From positions 124,001-188,000 of the forward strand of contig NZ_JBJZOI010000012.1 in the NCBI RefSeq assembly GCF_047200635.1: DNA of 64,000 nt, written 5' to 3'. The position numbers were made by a program, and so were the translations under genes. The notes beneath the pieces are model-generated. The model saw nothing but the letters and a program-made list of their open reading frames with translations. It made no database searches and was not told where the DNA came from. The number at the start of each line of letters is the position of its first letter. Within the stretch, counting starts at the first letter, position 1. The stretch comes from Saccharopolyspora_C sp047200635 (GTDB taxonomy: Bacteria; Actinomycetota; Actinomycetes; Mycobacteriales; Pseudonocardiaceae). Positions 1 through 8,052 of the stretch are shown here, one piece after another.

Positions 1-714
1 CTCGCGGTCGTAGGTGGTGGGCCAGAAGTCCTCGCCGACGCCCTCGACCAGGTACGGCCGTCCTCCGCCGCCGGAGTACACCGAACCCTCCGGGTCCGCT
101 CCGATGATCTTGACCTTGCCGCCGGACACCTCCTTGAGGTAGCGGCCGATGCCCGAGATGGTGCCGCCGGTGCCGATGCCCGCGACGAAGTGCGTGATGC
201 GCCCCTCCGTCTGCCGCCAGATCTCCGGACCGGTGCTCAGGTAGTGCGACTCCGGGTTGGCCGGGTTGGCGTACTGGTTCGGCTTCCAGGCGCCCTCGAT
301 CTCGGTGACCAGCCGGTCCGAGACGCTGTAGTAGGAGTCCGCGTGCTCCGGCGGGACCGCGGTCGGGCACACCACGACCTCCGCGCCGTAGGCCTCCAGC
401 ACGGCGCGCTTGTCCTCGCTGACCTTGTCCGGGCAGATGAACACGCAGCGGTAGCCCTTGCGCTGGGCCACCATCGCGAGACCGACGCCGGTGTTGCCGG
501 AGGTGGGCTCGACGATGGTGCCGCCGGGCTTGAGCTCGCCGGACTCCTCGGCGGCCTCCACCATGCGCAGCGCGATGCGGTCCTTCACGCTGCCACCGGG
601 GTTGAGGTACTCGACCTTCGCCAGCACCGGCGCCGACGACCCCCCGGCCAGCGAGTTCAACCGCACCAGCGGGGTGTTCCCGACGAGGTCGATGACGTGC
701 TCGACGTAGTCCAC
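1..714 (-). CDS. cbs: Cystathionine beta-synthase, N-terminal part (runs off left edge)
   Basis: This PLP-dependent enzyme condenses serine with homocysteine to give cystathionine in transsulfuration. The visible 238 residues begin VDYVEHVIDLVGNTPLVRLN and carry the PLP-lysine motif GGSVKDR and the PLP-phosphate-binding SGNTG motif, followed by GTGGTISG. The protein continues past base 1, so the C-terminal CBS domains that would separate it from a plain cysteine synthase are not seen. The GTG start at 714 is chosen because the fold begins there and AAAGG lies just upstream. In actinobacteria this gene often sits next to metB and near the thiolase and esterase that follow here. A cysteine synthase is possible, but the YVEHVIDLVGNTPLV opening is typical of actinobacterial CBS. 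Confidence 0.9.
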   Translation of the reverse strand, partial: MDYVEHVIDLVGNTPLVRLNSLAGGSSAPVLAKVEYLNPGGSVKDRIALRMVEAAEESGELKPGGTIVEPTSGNTGVGLAMVAQRKGYRCVFICPDKVSEDKRAVLEAYGAEVVVCPTAVPPEHADSYYSVSDRLVTEIEGAWKPNQYANPANPESHYLSTGPEIWRQTEGRITHFVAGIGTGGTISGIGRYLKEVSGGKVKIIGADPEGSVYSGGGGRPYLVEGVGEDFWPTTYDRE

Positions 715-906
715 AGCGAGTCCCTTTCGCTCTCCGCGACGATCCGGGGCTGAGCCTAAGCGGCGCGATCGGCACCCCCTGCGCACGGGTGCTCTCCTGG
801 CGTGCCGCGACACGCCTCACCGCCTGGGAACCTCCCGGGGCGGGAAGGCGTATTCATGAGGGGGCACAGCAGCGGAGGCGTCGGGGTGGCGCGAGGAGGA
901 ACGGGC

Positions 907-1827
907 ATGGTCGGGACGCGGGTCCTGCGGCTGGCGATGATGGCGGCTGGAGCCGTGGGAGGTCTGTCGGGAGCGGCGTACGGCCTGCTCAACGGGCAGT
1001 CCAGGTATGCGCGGCGGGTGATCGGCGAGCCGTTGGGGGTGCCGTTCCGCGCGGACGGCATCCACCTGCCCGACGGCACGGGCCCGCTCGCGGTGCCGGA
1101 CGGCTCGGACGGGGTGGCGCCGCTGCGGCTGGCGGTGCTGGGTGATTCCTCGGCGGCGGGGCTCGGGGTGGACGCGCCGGAGGAGCTGCCCGGCGTGCGC
1201 CTCGCTCGCGGCATCGCCGCCGAGCTGGAGCGGCCCGTCCACCTCACCACCTACGCCGTCGTCGGCTCCACCTCCCGGCACCTGGCAGCGCAGGTGGACG
1301 CGGCACTGGAGGTTCCGCCGCAGCTGGTGCTCGTGATCATCGGCGCGAACGACGTCACCTCGAAGCAATCGGTCGCGGAGTGCGCTGCCCTGCTCGGCGC
1401 GGCGGTCGCCCGCCTGAAGTCCGCGGGGGTCGGCGTGGTCGCCGGAACCTGCCCGGACCTGGGTGCGATCCGGCCGATCCCGCAACCGCTGCGTTCGGTG
1501 GCGTCCTCCTGGAGCCTCGCGCTCGGCCGCGCGCAGCGGCGTGCCGTGGAAACGGCTGGCGGCTCGGCGGTGCCGCTGGCCGACCTGCTCTCACCCGAGT
1601 TCCTGACCCGGCCGCACGAGCTGTTCAGCCCGGACAGGTTCCACCCCTCGGCAGCGGGCTACGAGGCGGCGGCCGCGCTGCTGCTGCCCGCGCTCTGCGC
1701 GGCGATCGGCGAGTGGCAGGGCGCCCCGGTTCCGCAGGCACCCGTCCGCTCCTCCGCGGCCGAAGCGCGGCGACCGACCAGCAGGGTCGTGGCCAGGCTG
1801 AACCGGAGGTTCGGGCCGCGCCGGTGA
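907..1827 (+). CDS. SGNH/GDSL-type esterase, probably membrane-anchored or secreted
   Basis: This is a 306-residue hydrolase of the SGNH family, which cleaves acyl or acetyl esters. Block I is seen as LAVLGDSSAAGLGVD (Ser nucleophile), block III as IIGANDV, and block V as DRFHPSAAGY (catalytic Asp and His). The N-terminus has one hydrophobic stretch (about residues 5-28) that could be a signal peptide or anchor. The ATG at 907 is preferred over in-frame starts further upstream because GAGGAGGA lies six bases before it. It is followed by the thiolase on the same strand. The mycobacterial counterpart (Rv1075c-like) sits beside cbs and fadA3, which supports orthology. The substrate cannot be told from sequence. 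Confidence 0.88.
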   Translation: MVGTRVLRLAMMAAGAVGGLSGAAYGLLNGQSRYARRVIGEPLGVPFRADGIHLPDGTGPLAVPDGSDGVAPLRLAVLGDSSAAGLGVDAPEELPGVRLARGIAAELERPVHLTTYAVVGSTSRHLAAQVDAALEVPPQLVLVIIGANDVTSKQSVAECAALLGAAVARLKSAGVGVVAGTCPDLGAIRPIPQPLRSVASSWSLALGRAQRRAVETAGGSAVPLADLLSPEFLTRPHELFSPDRFHPSAAGYEAAAALLLPALCAAIGEWQGAPVPQAPVRSSAAEARRPTSRVVARLNRRFGPRR

Positions 1828-1904
1828 TGGTCGTCTCAGCCGCGCGGCGCGGACCCCGCTCTACAGTGGCGGCGGCGTCCCCAAGGCGAACGAAGGAGTT
1901 CCCG

Positions 1905-3125
1905 ATGCCCGAAGCAGTGATCGTCTCCACCGCGCGTTCGCCGATCGGCCGCGCGGGCAAGGGCTCACTGGTCGACGTGCGCCCCGACGACCTGACGGCG
2001 CAGATGGTGCGCGCGGCGCTGGACAAGGTCCCGCAGCTGGACCCCACCGAGATCGACGACCTGATGCTCGGCTGCGGCCTGCCCGGCGGCGAGCAGGGCT
2101 TCAACATGGCGCGCGTGGTCTCGGTGCTGCTCGGCCACGACCACCTGCCCGGCACCACCGTGACGCGCTACTGCTCGTCGAGCCTCCAGACCACGCGGAT
2201 GGCGCTGCACGCCATCAAGGCCGGCGAGGGCGACGTGTTCATCAGCGCCGGCGTCGAAGCGGTGTCCCGCTTCGCGAAGGGCAACTCGGACTCGCTGGAC
2301 GACACGCACAACCCGCTGTTCGCCGACGCCGAGGCCCGCACGAAGGCGACCGCGGAGCAGGGTGCGGACGAGTGGGTGGACCCGCGCGAGTTCGGCCACC
2401 TCCCGGACGTCTACATCCCGATGGGGCAGACCGCCGAGAACCTGGCGCGGGCCAAGGGCATCAGCCGCGACGAGATGGACGAGTTCGGCGTCCGCTCGCA
2501 GAACCTCGCGGAGAAGGCCATCGCCGACGGCTTCTGGGCTCGCGAGATCACCCCGGTGACGACGCCCTCGGGCGCGATCGTGGACACCGACGACGGCCCG
2601 CGCGCCGGGGTGACCAAGGAGGGCGTGTCCGGGCTCAAGCCCGTGTTCCGCCCGGACGGCCGGATCACGGCGGGGAACTGCTGCTCGCTCAACGACGGCG
2701 CCGCGGCACTGGTGATCATGAGCGACGCGAAGGCGAAGCAGCTGGGCCTGACCCCGCTGGCCCGCGTGGTCTCCACCGGGGTCTCCGGGCTGTCGCCGGA
2801 GATCATGGGCCTGGGGCCGGTGGAGGCCTCGAAGCAGGCGCTGGCGCGGGCCGGGCTCGGCATCGGCGACATCGACCTGGTGGAGATCAACGAGGCGTTC
2901 GCCGCGCAGGTCATCCCCTCCTACCAGGAACTCGGCCTGCCGCTGGAGAAGGTGAACGTCAACGGCGGCGCCATCGCGGTCGGCCACCCGTTCGGCATGA
3001 CCGGGGCCCGCATCACCAGCACGCTGATCAACTCGTTGCAGTGGCACGACAAGCAGTTCGGCTTGGAAACGATGTGCGTCGGCGGCGGGCAGGGCATGGC
3101 GATGGTCCTGGAGCGCCTGTCCTGA
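1905..3125 (+). CDS. Acetyl-CoA C-acyltransferase (thiolase)
   Basis: This 406-residue thiolase cleaves 3-ketoacyl-CoA, or condenses two acyl-CoAs, in fatty acid beta-oxidation. The nucleophilic cysteine is Cys90 in TVTRYCSSSLQ. The two other active-site motifs are near the C-terminus: GHPFGMTGAR (His) and ETMCVGGGQGMAMV (second Cys). The length matches the FadA/AtoB family. The ATG at 1905 follows AAGGAG with normal spacing; an in-frame open stretch extends upstream without a good start. Position next to a GDSL esterase and cbs matches mycobacterial fadA3. A hairpin terminator follows the stop. Confidence 0.95.
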   Translation: MPEAVIVSTARSPIGRAGKGSLVDVRPDDLTAQMVRAALDKVPQLDPTEIDDLMLGCGLPGGEQGFNMARVVSVLLGHDHLPGTTVTRYCSSSLQTTRMALHAIKAGEGDVFISAGVEAVSRFAKGNSDSLDDTHNPLFADAEARTKATAEQGADEWVDPREFGHLPDVYIPMGQTAENLARAKGISRDEMDEFGVRSQNLAEKAIADGFWAREITPVTTPSGAIVDTDDGPRAGVTKEGVSGLKPVFRPDGRITAGNCCSLNDGAAALVIMSDAKAKQLGLTPLARVVSTGVSGLSPEIMGLGPVEASKQALARAGLGIGDIDLVEINEAFAAQVIPSYQELGLPLEKVNVNGGAIAVGHPFGMTGARITSTLINSLQWHDKQFGLETMCVGGGQGMAMVLERLS

Positions 3126-3208
3126 GCACCGCGCCCGCCACCCGGCTCCCCCGGTGACATCCGGGGACCGGGTGGCGGCGTCCCGGGCAGGACGAGTCGA
3201 GGAACGCC

Positions 3209-3243
3209 GGAAGGGCCTCTCCCCCGCGGGGAGAGGCCCTTCC
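3209..3243. terminator. Bidirectional intrinsic terminator
   Basis: A perfect 16-bp inverted repeat (arms 3209-3224 and 3228-3243, three-base loop) lies between the convergent thiolase and Bax-inhibitor genes. Symmetry and position suggest it stops transcription from both sides. There is no long T tract, as is usual in high-GC actinobacteria. Confidence 0.85.
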
Positions 3244-3257
3244 GCGCGGCCTCGCCG

Positions 3258-4058
3258 CTAGTCGTTCTGGAAGTACGACAGCAGGCGCAGGATCTCCAGG
3301 TACAGCCACACCAGGGTGGTCATCAGACCGAAGGCGACGTACCAGGCGAACTTGGCGTCGACGCCGCTCTTGATGGCCTTGTCCGCGGCGTCGAAGTCCA
3401 GCAGGAAGCTGAACGCCGCGATGCCGATGCAGACCAGGCTGAAGATGATCGCCATCGGGCTGCCGTCGCGCAGTCCGAGCCCGCCGGTGGTGAAGAACCC
3501 GGCGACCAGGTTCACCAGCATCGCGATGGCGACACCGGCCATCGCGCCGATGATCCACTTGGTCAGCTTGGGCGTGACCCGGATGGCCCCGGTCTTGTAG
3601 ACCACGAGCATGGCCGCGAAGACGCCCATGGTGCCCGCGATGGCCTGCATGATGATGCCGGACCCGCCGCCGCCGGTGACGTTGTTGACCGCGCCACCGA
3701 TGACGTAGCTGATGCCGCCGAGGAACACGCCCTCGACCAGCGCGTAAGCGATGACCAGCGCCGGGCTGACCTTCTTCTTGAAGATGATGACCAGCGACAG
3801 CACCAGGCCGATGATCGCCGCGGGCAACGCCAGCACGAACGCGCCGCTGATGTAGGTCGCGGCGCCGGTCGCGACGGTCAGCGCCAGGGTGATGGCGGTC
3901 TTGGTGACCACGTCGTCGATCGTCATCGGGCGCGCCGACTGCGGCGGAGCGGCCGGGGCCTGGCCGGGTGCGCCGAAGCCGCCCTGGCCGTAGTTGAAGT
4001 TCGCGTACCCGCCGCCGGTGGGCAGGTTCTTGAACGCTGGGTTGCTCGTAGTGCGCAA
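3258..4058 (-). CDS. Bax inhibitor-1/YccA family membrane protein
   Basis: This 266-residue protein has a soluble Gly/Pro/Gln-rich N-terminus (about residues 1-60) followed by seven hydrophobic segments, ending in WLYLEILRLLSYFQND, as in actinobacterial Bax1-I (YccA/BI-1) proteins. Relatives form pH-sensitive calcium leak channels or modulate membrane stress; the bacterial role here is not known. The start is a TTG at 4058 (protein begins LRTTSNPAF). It is favoured because AGGAGG lies five bases upstream, while upstream in-frame codons read as unlikely Arg-rich sequence. It is convergent with the thiolase and divergent from the wall-protein gene. Confidence 0.9.
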   Translation of the reverse strand: MRTTSNPAFKNLPTGGGYANFNYGQGGFGAPGQAPAAPPQSARPMTIDDVVTKTAITLALTVATGAATYISGAFVLALPAAIIGLVLSLVIIFKKKVSPALVIAYALVEGVFLGGISYVIGGAVNNVTGGGGSGIIMQAIAGTMGVFAAMLVVYKTGAIRVTPKLTKWIIGAMAGVAIAMLVNLVAGFFTTGGLGLRDGSPMAIIFSLVCIGIAAFSFLLDFDAADKAIKSGVDAKFAWYVAFGLMTTLVWLYLEILRLLSYFQND

Positions 4059-4521
4059 CTCGTCCTCCTGGGCGTGCCTTGCGCCGTCACCGGTACAACG
4101 GCTGGACTCGCCGGTCGGTTCCCGCCGGGTAAAACCAACTTTACCCGTTCGCCCGCAGCCGGTTCCGTCCCCGCCCGGCCACTCCGTTCCGCGAACGAAC
4201 GGCAAAAATTCGATCACGCTCCGTCGCAACCTTTCGGCAGGTTCGCCGCGGGTGCGCACGCTCCCGGCGAACGGGTCGGTGCGCTGCGGCCGAACGAGTG
4301 AGCAGGCCGGAACCGGCGGCCCGGTGCTCGCTGCGGGTGACGAGATCGATTACACCGGACGGCCCCTTGTAGACACCCTCCGTGATCGGAAGGATGCGGC
4401 TCGGGTGTCCGCGTGCCGTGTCGGGGGCTTCGCACCGGTCAACGCCGCGTCGCAAGGACGCGCGCACCGGAACGCAAGCACGCCGACGCCCTGTTCTCCC
4501 AGACCGAGACTGGAGCCATGC
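4059..4521. other. Divergent intergenic region between Bax-inhibitor and wall-protein genes
   Basis: These 463 bp hold no convincing gene. The region should carry both divergent promoters. It contains one clean inverted repeat (listed separately) and locally lower GC near 4195-4215. I could not pick certain -35/-10 pairs by eye. Confidence 0.6.
4126..4147. promoter_or_regulatory. Perfect 8-bp inverted repeat, possible operator
   Basis: CGGGTAAA and TTTACCCG are separated by ACCAAC, 68 bases upstream of the Bax-inhibitor start. The symmetry and AT-rich inner part suggest a repressor site. The cognate regulator is unknown. Confidence 0.45.
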
Positions 4522-5964
4522 ATGCGCACGTTCAGGAAGTTGCTCACGGCGGTGGTGGGTTCCGCCGTGCTCGCCAGCAGCGGGTTGCTGGCGACCACGG
4601 GGACCGCCATCGCCGCACCTCAGGAGGGGATCGGCCACGAAACCACCCCGGGACAGCCCTACGCGGGAATCGAGCGGAACCGCGACTGGCTCGGTTCCTA
4701 CATGGTCGGCGGCAAGCAGGTGTGGTGCGTCCGCTTCGCGCTGAAGGCACCGGACACCGGTGAGCAGTACGAGCCGGGCGACGAGCTGCTGACCAAGTGG
4801 GGGACCCCGCTGGACGACGACGTCGCGGCGAACATCTCCTACCTGCTGCTGCGCTACGGCACGACCGAGAGCCCGGACGAGGCGGCCGCGCTCGCGCACC
4901 TGCTGCACTCGTGGACCTCCGCGCCCCGCGACCCCAGCGACCTCGACCCCGGCAAGCCGTTCCAGGAGATCGGTTACGACATCGACTTCCAGTTCGGCAA
5001 GCTCCCGCAGAGCGCCAAGGACGCCGTCGGCGCGCTGCGCGCGGACGCGGAGAAGAACCGCGGGCCGTGGAACGCCTCGCTGGAGGCCCCGGAGGAGGCC
5101 CAGATCATCGGGGAGGCCGCGGACTGGACGCTCGCGGTGAACCACCCCGACGGCACCGGGGTCACCGGGGTGCCGGTGACGCTCACCGCCACCGACGCCG
5201 AGGTCGAGGGCCTCGACGAGGACGGCACCATCACCACGCCGGAGGACGGGCAGCCGCTGCGGCTCACCGTGACCCCCACCGGCCCGAACCCCAACCTCGT
5301 CGGCGAGCTCGCCACCCCGGCGGACCGCCCCTACGTGCAGCAGGCCGTGGAGAACCCGGACGGCGTGCAGCGCGTGGTCTCGACCGGCGGCGAGGAGCAG
5401 ATCTCGGTCGAGGACGTCACCACGGCCGTGACCGCGCCCGGCAAGGTCGCCATCGGCAAGATCGACGAGGAGAGCAAGGCGGGCATCGCGGGCGTGGCGC
5501 TGCGGGTCAGCCTCCCGGACGGGAAGCCGGCGCTGAAGCAGGACGGCTCCGAGCTGACCGGCCCGGACGGGCAGCCCGCCGTCGTCACGACCGGCGACCA
5601 GGGCACGGTCGAGATCGCGGACCTGCGCACCCCGCAGGAGATCATGATCACCGAGGTCGCTCCCGCGAAGGGCTACGAGGAGGCGTTCGACGCGGCGAAC
5701 CCGCCGTCGGTCACGGGCACGGTCGAGCCGGGCGGAACGCTGATGCTGACCGTCTCGAACAAGGCCAACACCCCCACCGTGCCGATCTTCATCCCGGCCG
5801 GTGACCCGGGCGTCAGCGGTGGCGTCGTGGAACTGCGCGCCGCCGAGGGCACCGGCCCGGTCGCTCCCGGGCTGCTCGGACTGGGCGCGCTGACGCTCAC
5901 CGGTGCCGCCGTGGCCGGTGGTGTGGCGTGGCGCAAGCGGCTCGCGTCGGCGGGTGGGCGTTGA
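4522..5964 (+). CDS. Secreted wall-anchored protein with SpaA/prealbumin-like domain
   Basis: This is a 480-residue exported surface protein. A signal peptide (MRTFRKLLTAVVGSAV...AIAA, about residues 1-32) precedes an N-terminal domain with VWCVRFALKAPDTG and HLLHSWT, which recalls thioester (TED/TQXA) adhesin domains but lacks the usual Gln. An Ig-like stretch (about 205-310) and a prealbumin/SpaA-type domain (about 320-420, ending ITEVAPAKGYEE) follow. The C-terminus has a hydrophobic segment (GLLGLGALTLTGAAVAGGV) and then basic WRKR, the layout of a sortase substrate. No LPXTG is present; VPIFIPAGDPG lies where a sorting motif is expected. The ATG at 4522 has GGAG six bases upstream. The stop overlaps the start of a sortase gene, so the two are probably co-translated. 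Confidence 0.8.
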   Translation: MRTFRKLLTAVVGSAVLASSGLLATTGTAIAAPQEGIGHETTPGQPYAGIERNRDWLGSYMVGGKQVWCVRFALKAPDTGEQYEPGDELLTKWGTPLDDDVAANISYLLLRYGTTESPDEAAALAHLLHSWTSAPRDPSDLDPGKPFQEIGYDIDFQFGKLPQSAKDAVGALRADAEKNRGPWNASLEAPEEAQIIGEAADWTLAVNHPDGTGVTGVPVTLTATDAEVEGLDEDGTITTPEDGQPLRLTVTPTGPNPNLVGELATPADRPYVQQAVENPDGVQRVVSTGGEEQISVEDVTTAVTAPGKVAIGKIDEESKAGIAGVALRVSLPDGKPALKQDGSELTGPDGQPAVVTTGDQGTVEIADLRTPQEIMITEVAPAKGYEEAFDAANPPSVTGTVEPGGTLMLTVSNKANTPTVPIFIPAGDPGVSGGVVELRAAEGTGPVAPGLLGLGALTLTGAAVAGGVAWRKRLASAGGR

Positions 5965-6605
5965 CCGCGCGGCGTCGCCTGGTCCTGCTGGCGCTGAGCG
6001 GCGCGGTCGTGCTCGTCGCCGTGGTGGCCGTCGTGGCGGTCACCCTCCTCGGGGGCGGTGCGCAACCCGCCCCGGCGGCGGCACCGCCCGCACCACCAGC
6101 GGTGTCGGGTCCGGCTCCGGTGCAGGCCGCCGATCTGCCACCGCAGCCGGTGCACGTCCCGGCGGGGCAGCCGCCGGGGACCGTCCGGCTGCCGCAGGGC
6201 GGCCAGGCGGAACTGGTGCGCGAGGAGATCGACCGGTCCGGCACGCTCCCGGTCCCGGACGGCATCGACGAGGCGACGTGGTGGGGTGCCGGGCTGGACT
6301 CCCCCAAGGGCGCGACGGTGCTGGCCGGGCACGTGAACTGGAAGGGCGCGACCGGACCGTTCGAGGAGCTGTGGCGGTCCGCGCCGGACCAGGTCGTCAC
6401 GGTCGTCGACGAGGACGGGACGGAGTGGCGCTACCGCGTCTCCGAGATCGTCACGCTCACCAAGGAGGAGCTGCCCGCCCGCGCCGCCGAGCTGTTCGGC
6501 CAGGGCGGCGAGCACCGGCTCGTGCTGGTCACCTGCGGTGGCCGGTACGTCGGCGGTGACCTCGGCTACGACGAGAACCGGATCGTGGTGGCCACCCCGG
6601 CCTGA
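5961..6605 (+). CDS. Sortase (class E/F-like)
   Basis: This 214-residue membrane-anchored transpeptidase presumably attaches the preceding protein to the wall. One N-terminal membrane segment (about residues 8-30) is followed by a Pro/Ala-rich linker and the sortase beta-barrel. Catalytic residues are visible as His in LAGHVNW, Cys in LVTCGGRYV and Arg in DENRIVV. The small size and the LVTCGG motif fit the actinobacterial class F group. The start is taken as the TTG at 5961, which overlaps the upstream stop (TTGA), giving tight coupling; a GTG at 5928 is an alternative that would add 11 residues. A hairpin terminator follows at 6624. Confidence 0.88.
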   Translation: MTARRRLVLLALSGAVVLVAVVAVVAVTLLGGGAQPAPAAAPPAPPAVSGPAPVQAADLPPQPVHVPAGQPPGTVRLPQGGQAELVREEIDRSGTLPVPDGIDEATWWGAGLDSPKGATVLAGHVNWKGATGPFEELWRSAPDQVVTVVDEDGTEWRYRVSEIVTLTKEELPARAAELFGQGGEHRLVLVTCGGRYVGGDLGYDENRIVVATPA

Positions 6606-6623
6606 TGCCGGTGACGTGCAGGC

Positions 6624-6657
6624 GAAGAGCGGGGCCCCGTCCGGGACCCCGCTCTTC
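6624..6657. terminator. Intrinsic terminator between sortase and yidC
   Basis: An 11-bp stem (GAAGAGCGGGG with CCCCGCTCTTC) with further inner C/G pairing separates the convergent sortase and yidC genes. Confidence 0.8.
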
Positions 6658-6689
6658 GTCGTTCCTGGGCGCTGCGCCGCAGCCGCCGG

Positions 6690-7769
6690 TCAGCGGCGCT
6701 TCTTCTGGCCCTTCTTGGCCGAGGCCGCCTGCTTGCCCGGTCGCTTCTTCTGCTGCGGGCGCCGGCTGGGCTGCCGCCCCTCGGGGCGCTGCCCGGTACC
6801 CGCCGCGGCCCTGCCGCCGGTGCTCCCGCCGGAGGTGCCGGTGGTCTCGGGGGCCTCGGAGGTCTCGGAGGTCTCGTCCTCGGAAGCGGTCTCGTCCTCC
6901 TCGGAGGCGACGCGCTTGGCCTGGTTCGGCTTCTGCCCGGGCTTCGGGCGCGGCGCGTCCTTCTTCGCCGCCAGCTCCTTCTCCTTCTCCCGCTCCTGCT
7001 CGCGGTCGATCTTGTTGCTCAGGAAGTGCTGCTGACCGAGGGTCCAGATGTTGTTCGCCATGAAGTACAGGACCACCGCGATCGGCAGCACCCAGCCGGA
7101 GAACAGCGTGCCGACCGGCGCGATGTACATCATGAACTTGCCCATCATGGCCGTCTGCGGGTTGGCCATCGAGGCATCGGTCTGGCGCTTCATCGACATG
7201 CGCATCGTGGCGAACGTCGCGATCGACGCGATCACCATCAGCGGGATGCCGACGGCCATCATGTTCAGCCGGGTGGTGCCGAACTGGGCCAGCTCCGCGG
7301 CGGGCTGGGTCAGCCAGTTCCCGAGCTTCGCGCCGAAGATGTCGGCGTTGATGAACGACTCGACCCCGGAGCGGTCGAAGATGTAGTTGCTCTGCGCCTG
7401 CGGGGTGAAGCCGCGCAGCACGTGGAACAGGCTCAGGAACACCGGGATCTGCAACAGCGCGGGCAGGCAGCCACCGATCGGGTTGACCCCGTGCTCGGAC
7501 TGGAGCTTCTGCATCTCCTGCGCCATGCGCTGACGGTCGTTCTTGTACTTCTCCCGCAGCTTCTGGATCTGCGGGGAGAACTTCGCCATCTTCCGCCCGG
7601 CGCGCATCTGGCTGATCGCCGGCTTGAGCAGCACCACGCGCAGCGTGAACACCAGGAAGAACACCGAAAGGGCCCAGGCGAACCCGTTGTCCGGCCCCAG
7701 CACGGTGCCGAAAACCCTGTGCCAGAACCACAGGATGGCCGACACGGGATAGAGGATAAAGTCGAACAC
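6690..7769 (-). CDS. yidC: YidC/Oxa1 family membrane protein insertase
   Basis: This 359-residue insertase places proteins in the cytoplasmic membrane with or without Sec. A first membrane segment (MFDFILYPVSAILWFWHRV) is followed by KPAISQMRAGRKM, which carries a groove-type Arg, and then by the conserved cytoplasmic helices (QIQKLREKYKNDRQRM) and GGCLPALLQIPVFLSLF. The C-terminal tail (about 285-359) is highly charged and ends KKGQKKRR, as in ribosome-binding YidC tails. The GTG at 7769 has AGGAG seven bases upstream. The usual actinobacterial yidC lies by rpmH and rnpA at oriC; those genes are absent here, so this may be a second copy or a relocated gene. Confidence 0.93.
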   Translation of the reverse strand: MFDFILYPVSAILWFWHRVFGTVLGPDNGFAWALSVFFLVFTLRVVLLKPAISQMRAGRKMAKFSPQIQKLREKYKNDRQRMAQEMQKLQSEHGVNPIGGCLPALLQIPVFLSLFHVLRGFTPQAQSNYIFDRSGVESFINADIFGAKLGNWLTQPAAELAQFGTTRLNMMAVGIPLMVIASIATFATMRMSMKRQTDASMANPQTAMMGKFMMYIAPVGTLFSGWVLPIAVVLYFMANNIWTLGQQHFLSNKIDREQEREKEKELAAKKDAPRPKPGQKPNQAKRVASEEDETASEDETSETSEAPETTGTSGGSTGGRAAAGTGQRPEGRQPSRRPQQKKRPGKQAASAKKGQKKRR

Positions 7770-7986
7770 TCAACCACTCCTGGTCATCGCCCGGATGTCA
7801 TCCGAGCCCGCTCGCACGGCCGCGCCCGCCCTGTGCGCACCGGCCTCAGCCCTACCAGGGTGCCATGCCCGGGCTTCCGGACGTCCCCGGGCGGGGTATT
7901 GACACGCACGGTCACCGGTCCAGCACGGGCCGGGAGCGTCGTCGCGGCACCGCGATGGCGGGATCCGCCGCGATCGCGGTGCCGCC

Positions 7987-8000
7987 GTTTCACGAGAAAC
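7987..8000. promoter_or_regulatory. parS-like site (one mismatch)
   Basis: GTTTCACGAGAAAC differs from the ParB-binding core GTTTCACGTGAAAC at one base, in the gap between yidC and recQ. The surrounding DNA has no gene. A match this close in very GC-rich DNA is unlikely by chance, but ParB binding is not shown. Confidence 0.45.
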
Positions 8001-8052
8001 GGCTGTGATCGGTGGTGGCGCCGGGGCCGCGGTCAACGACCTTCCGCGTGAG

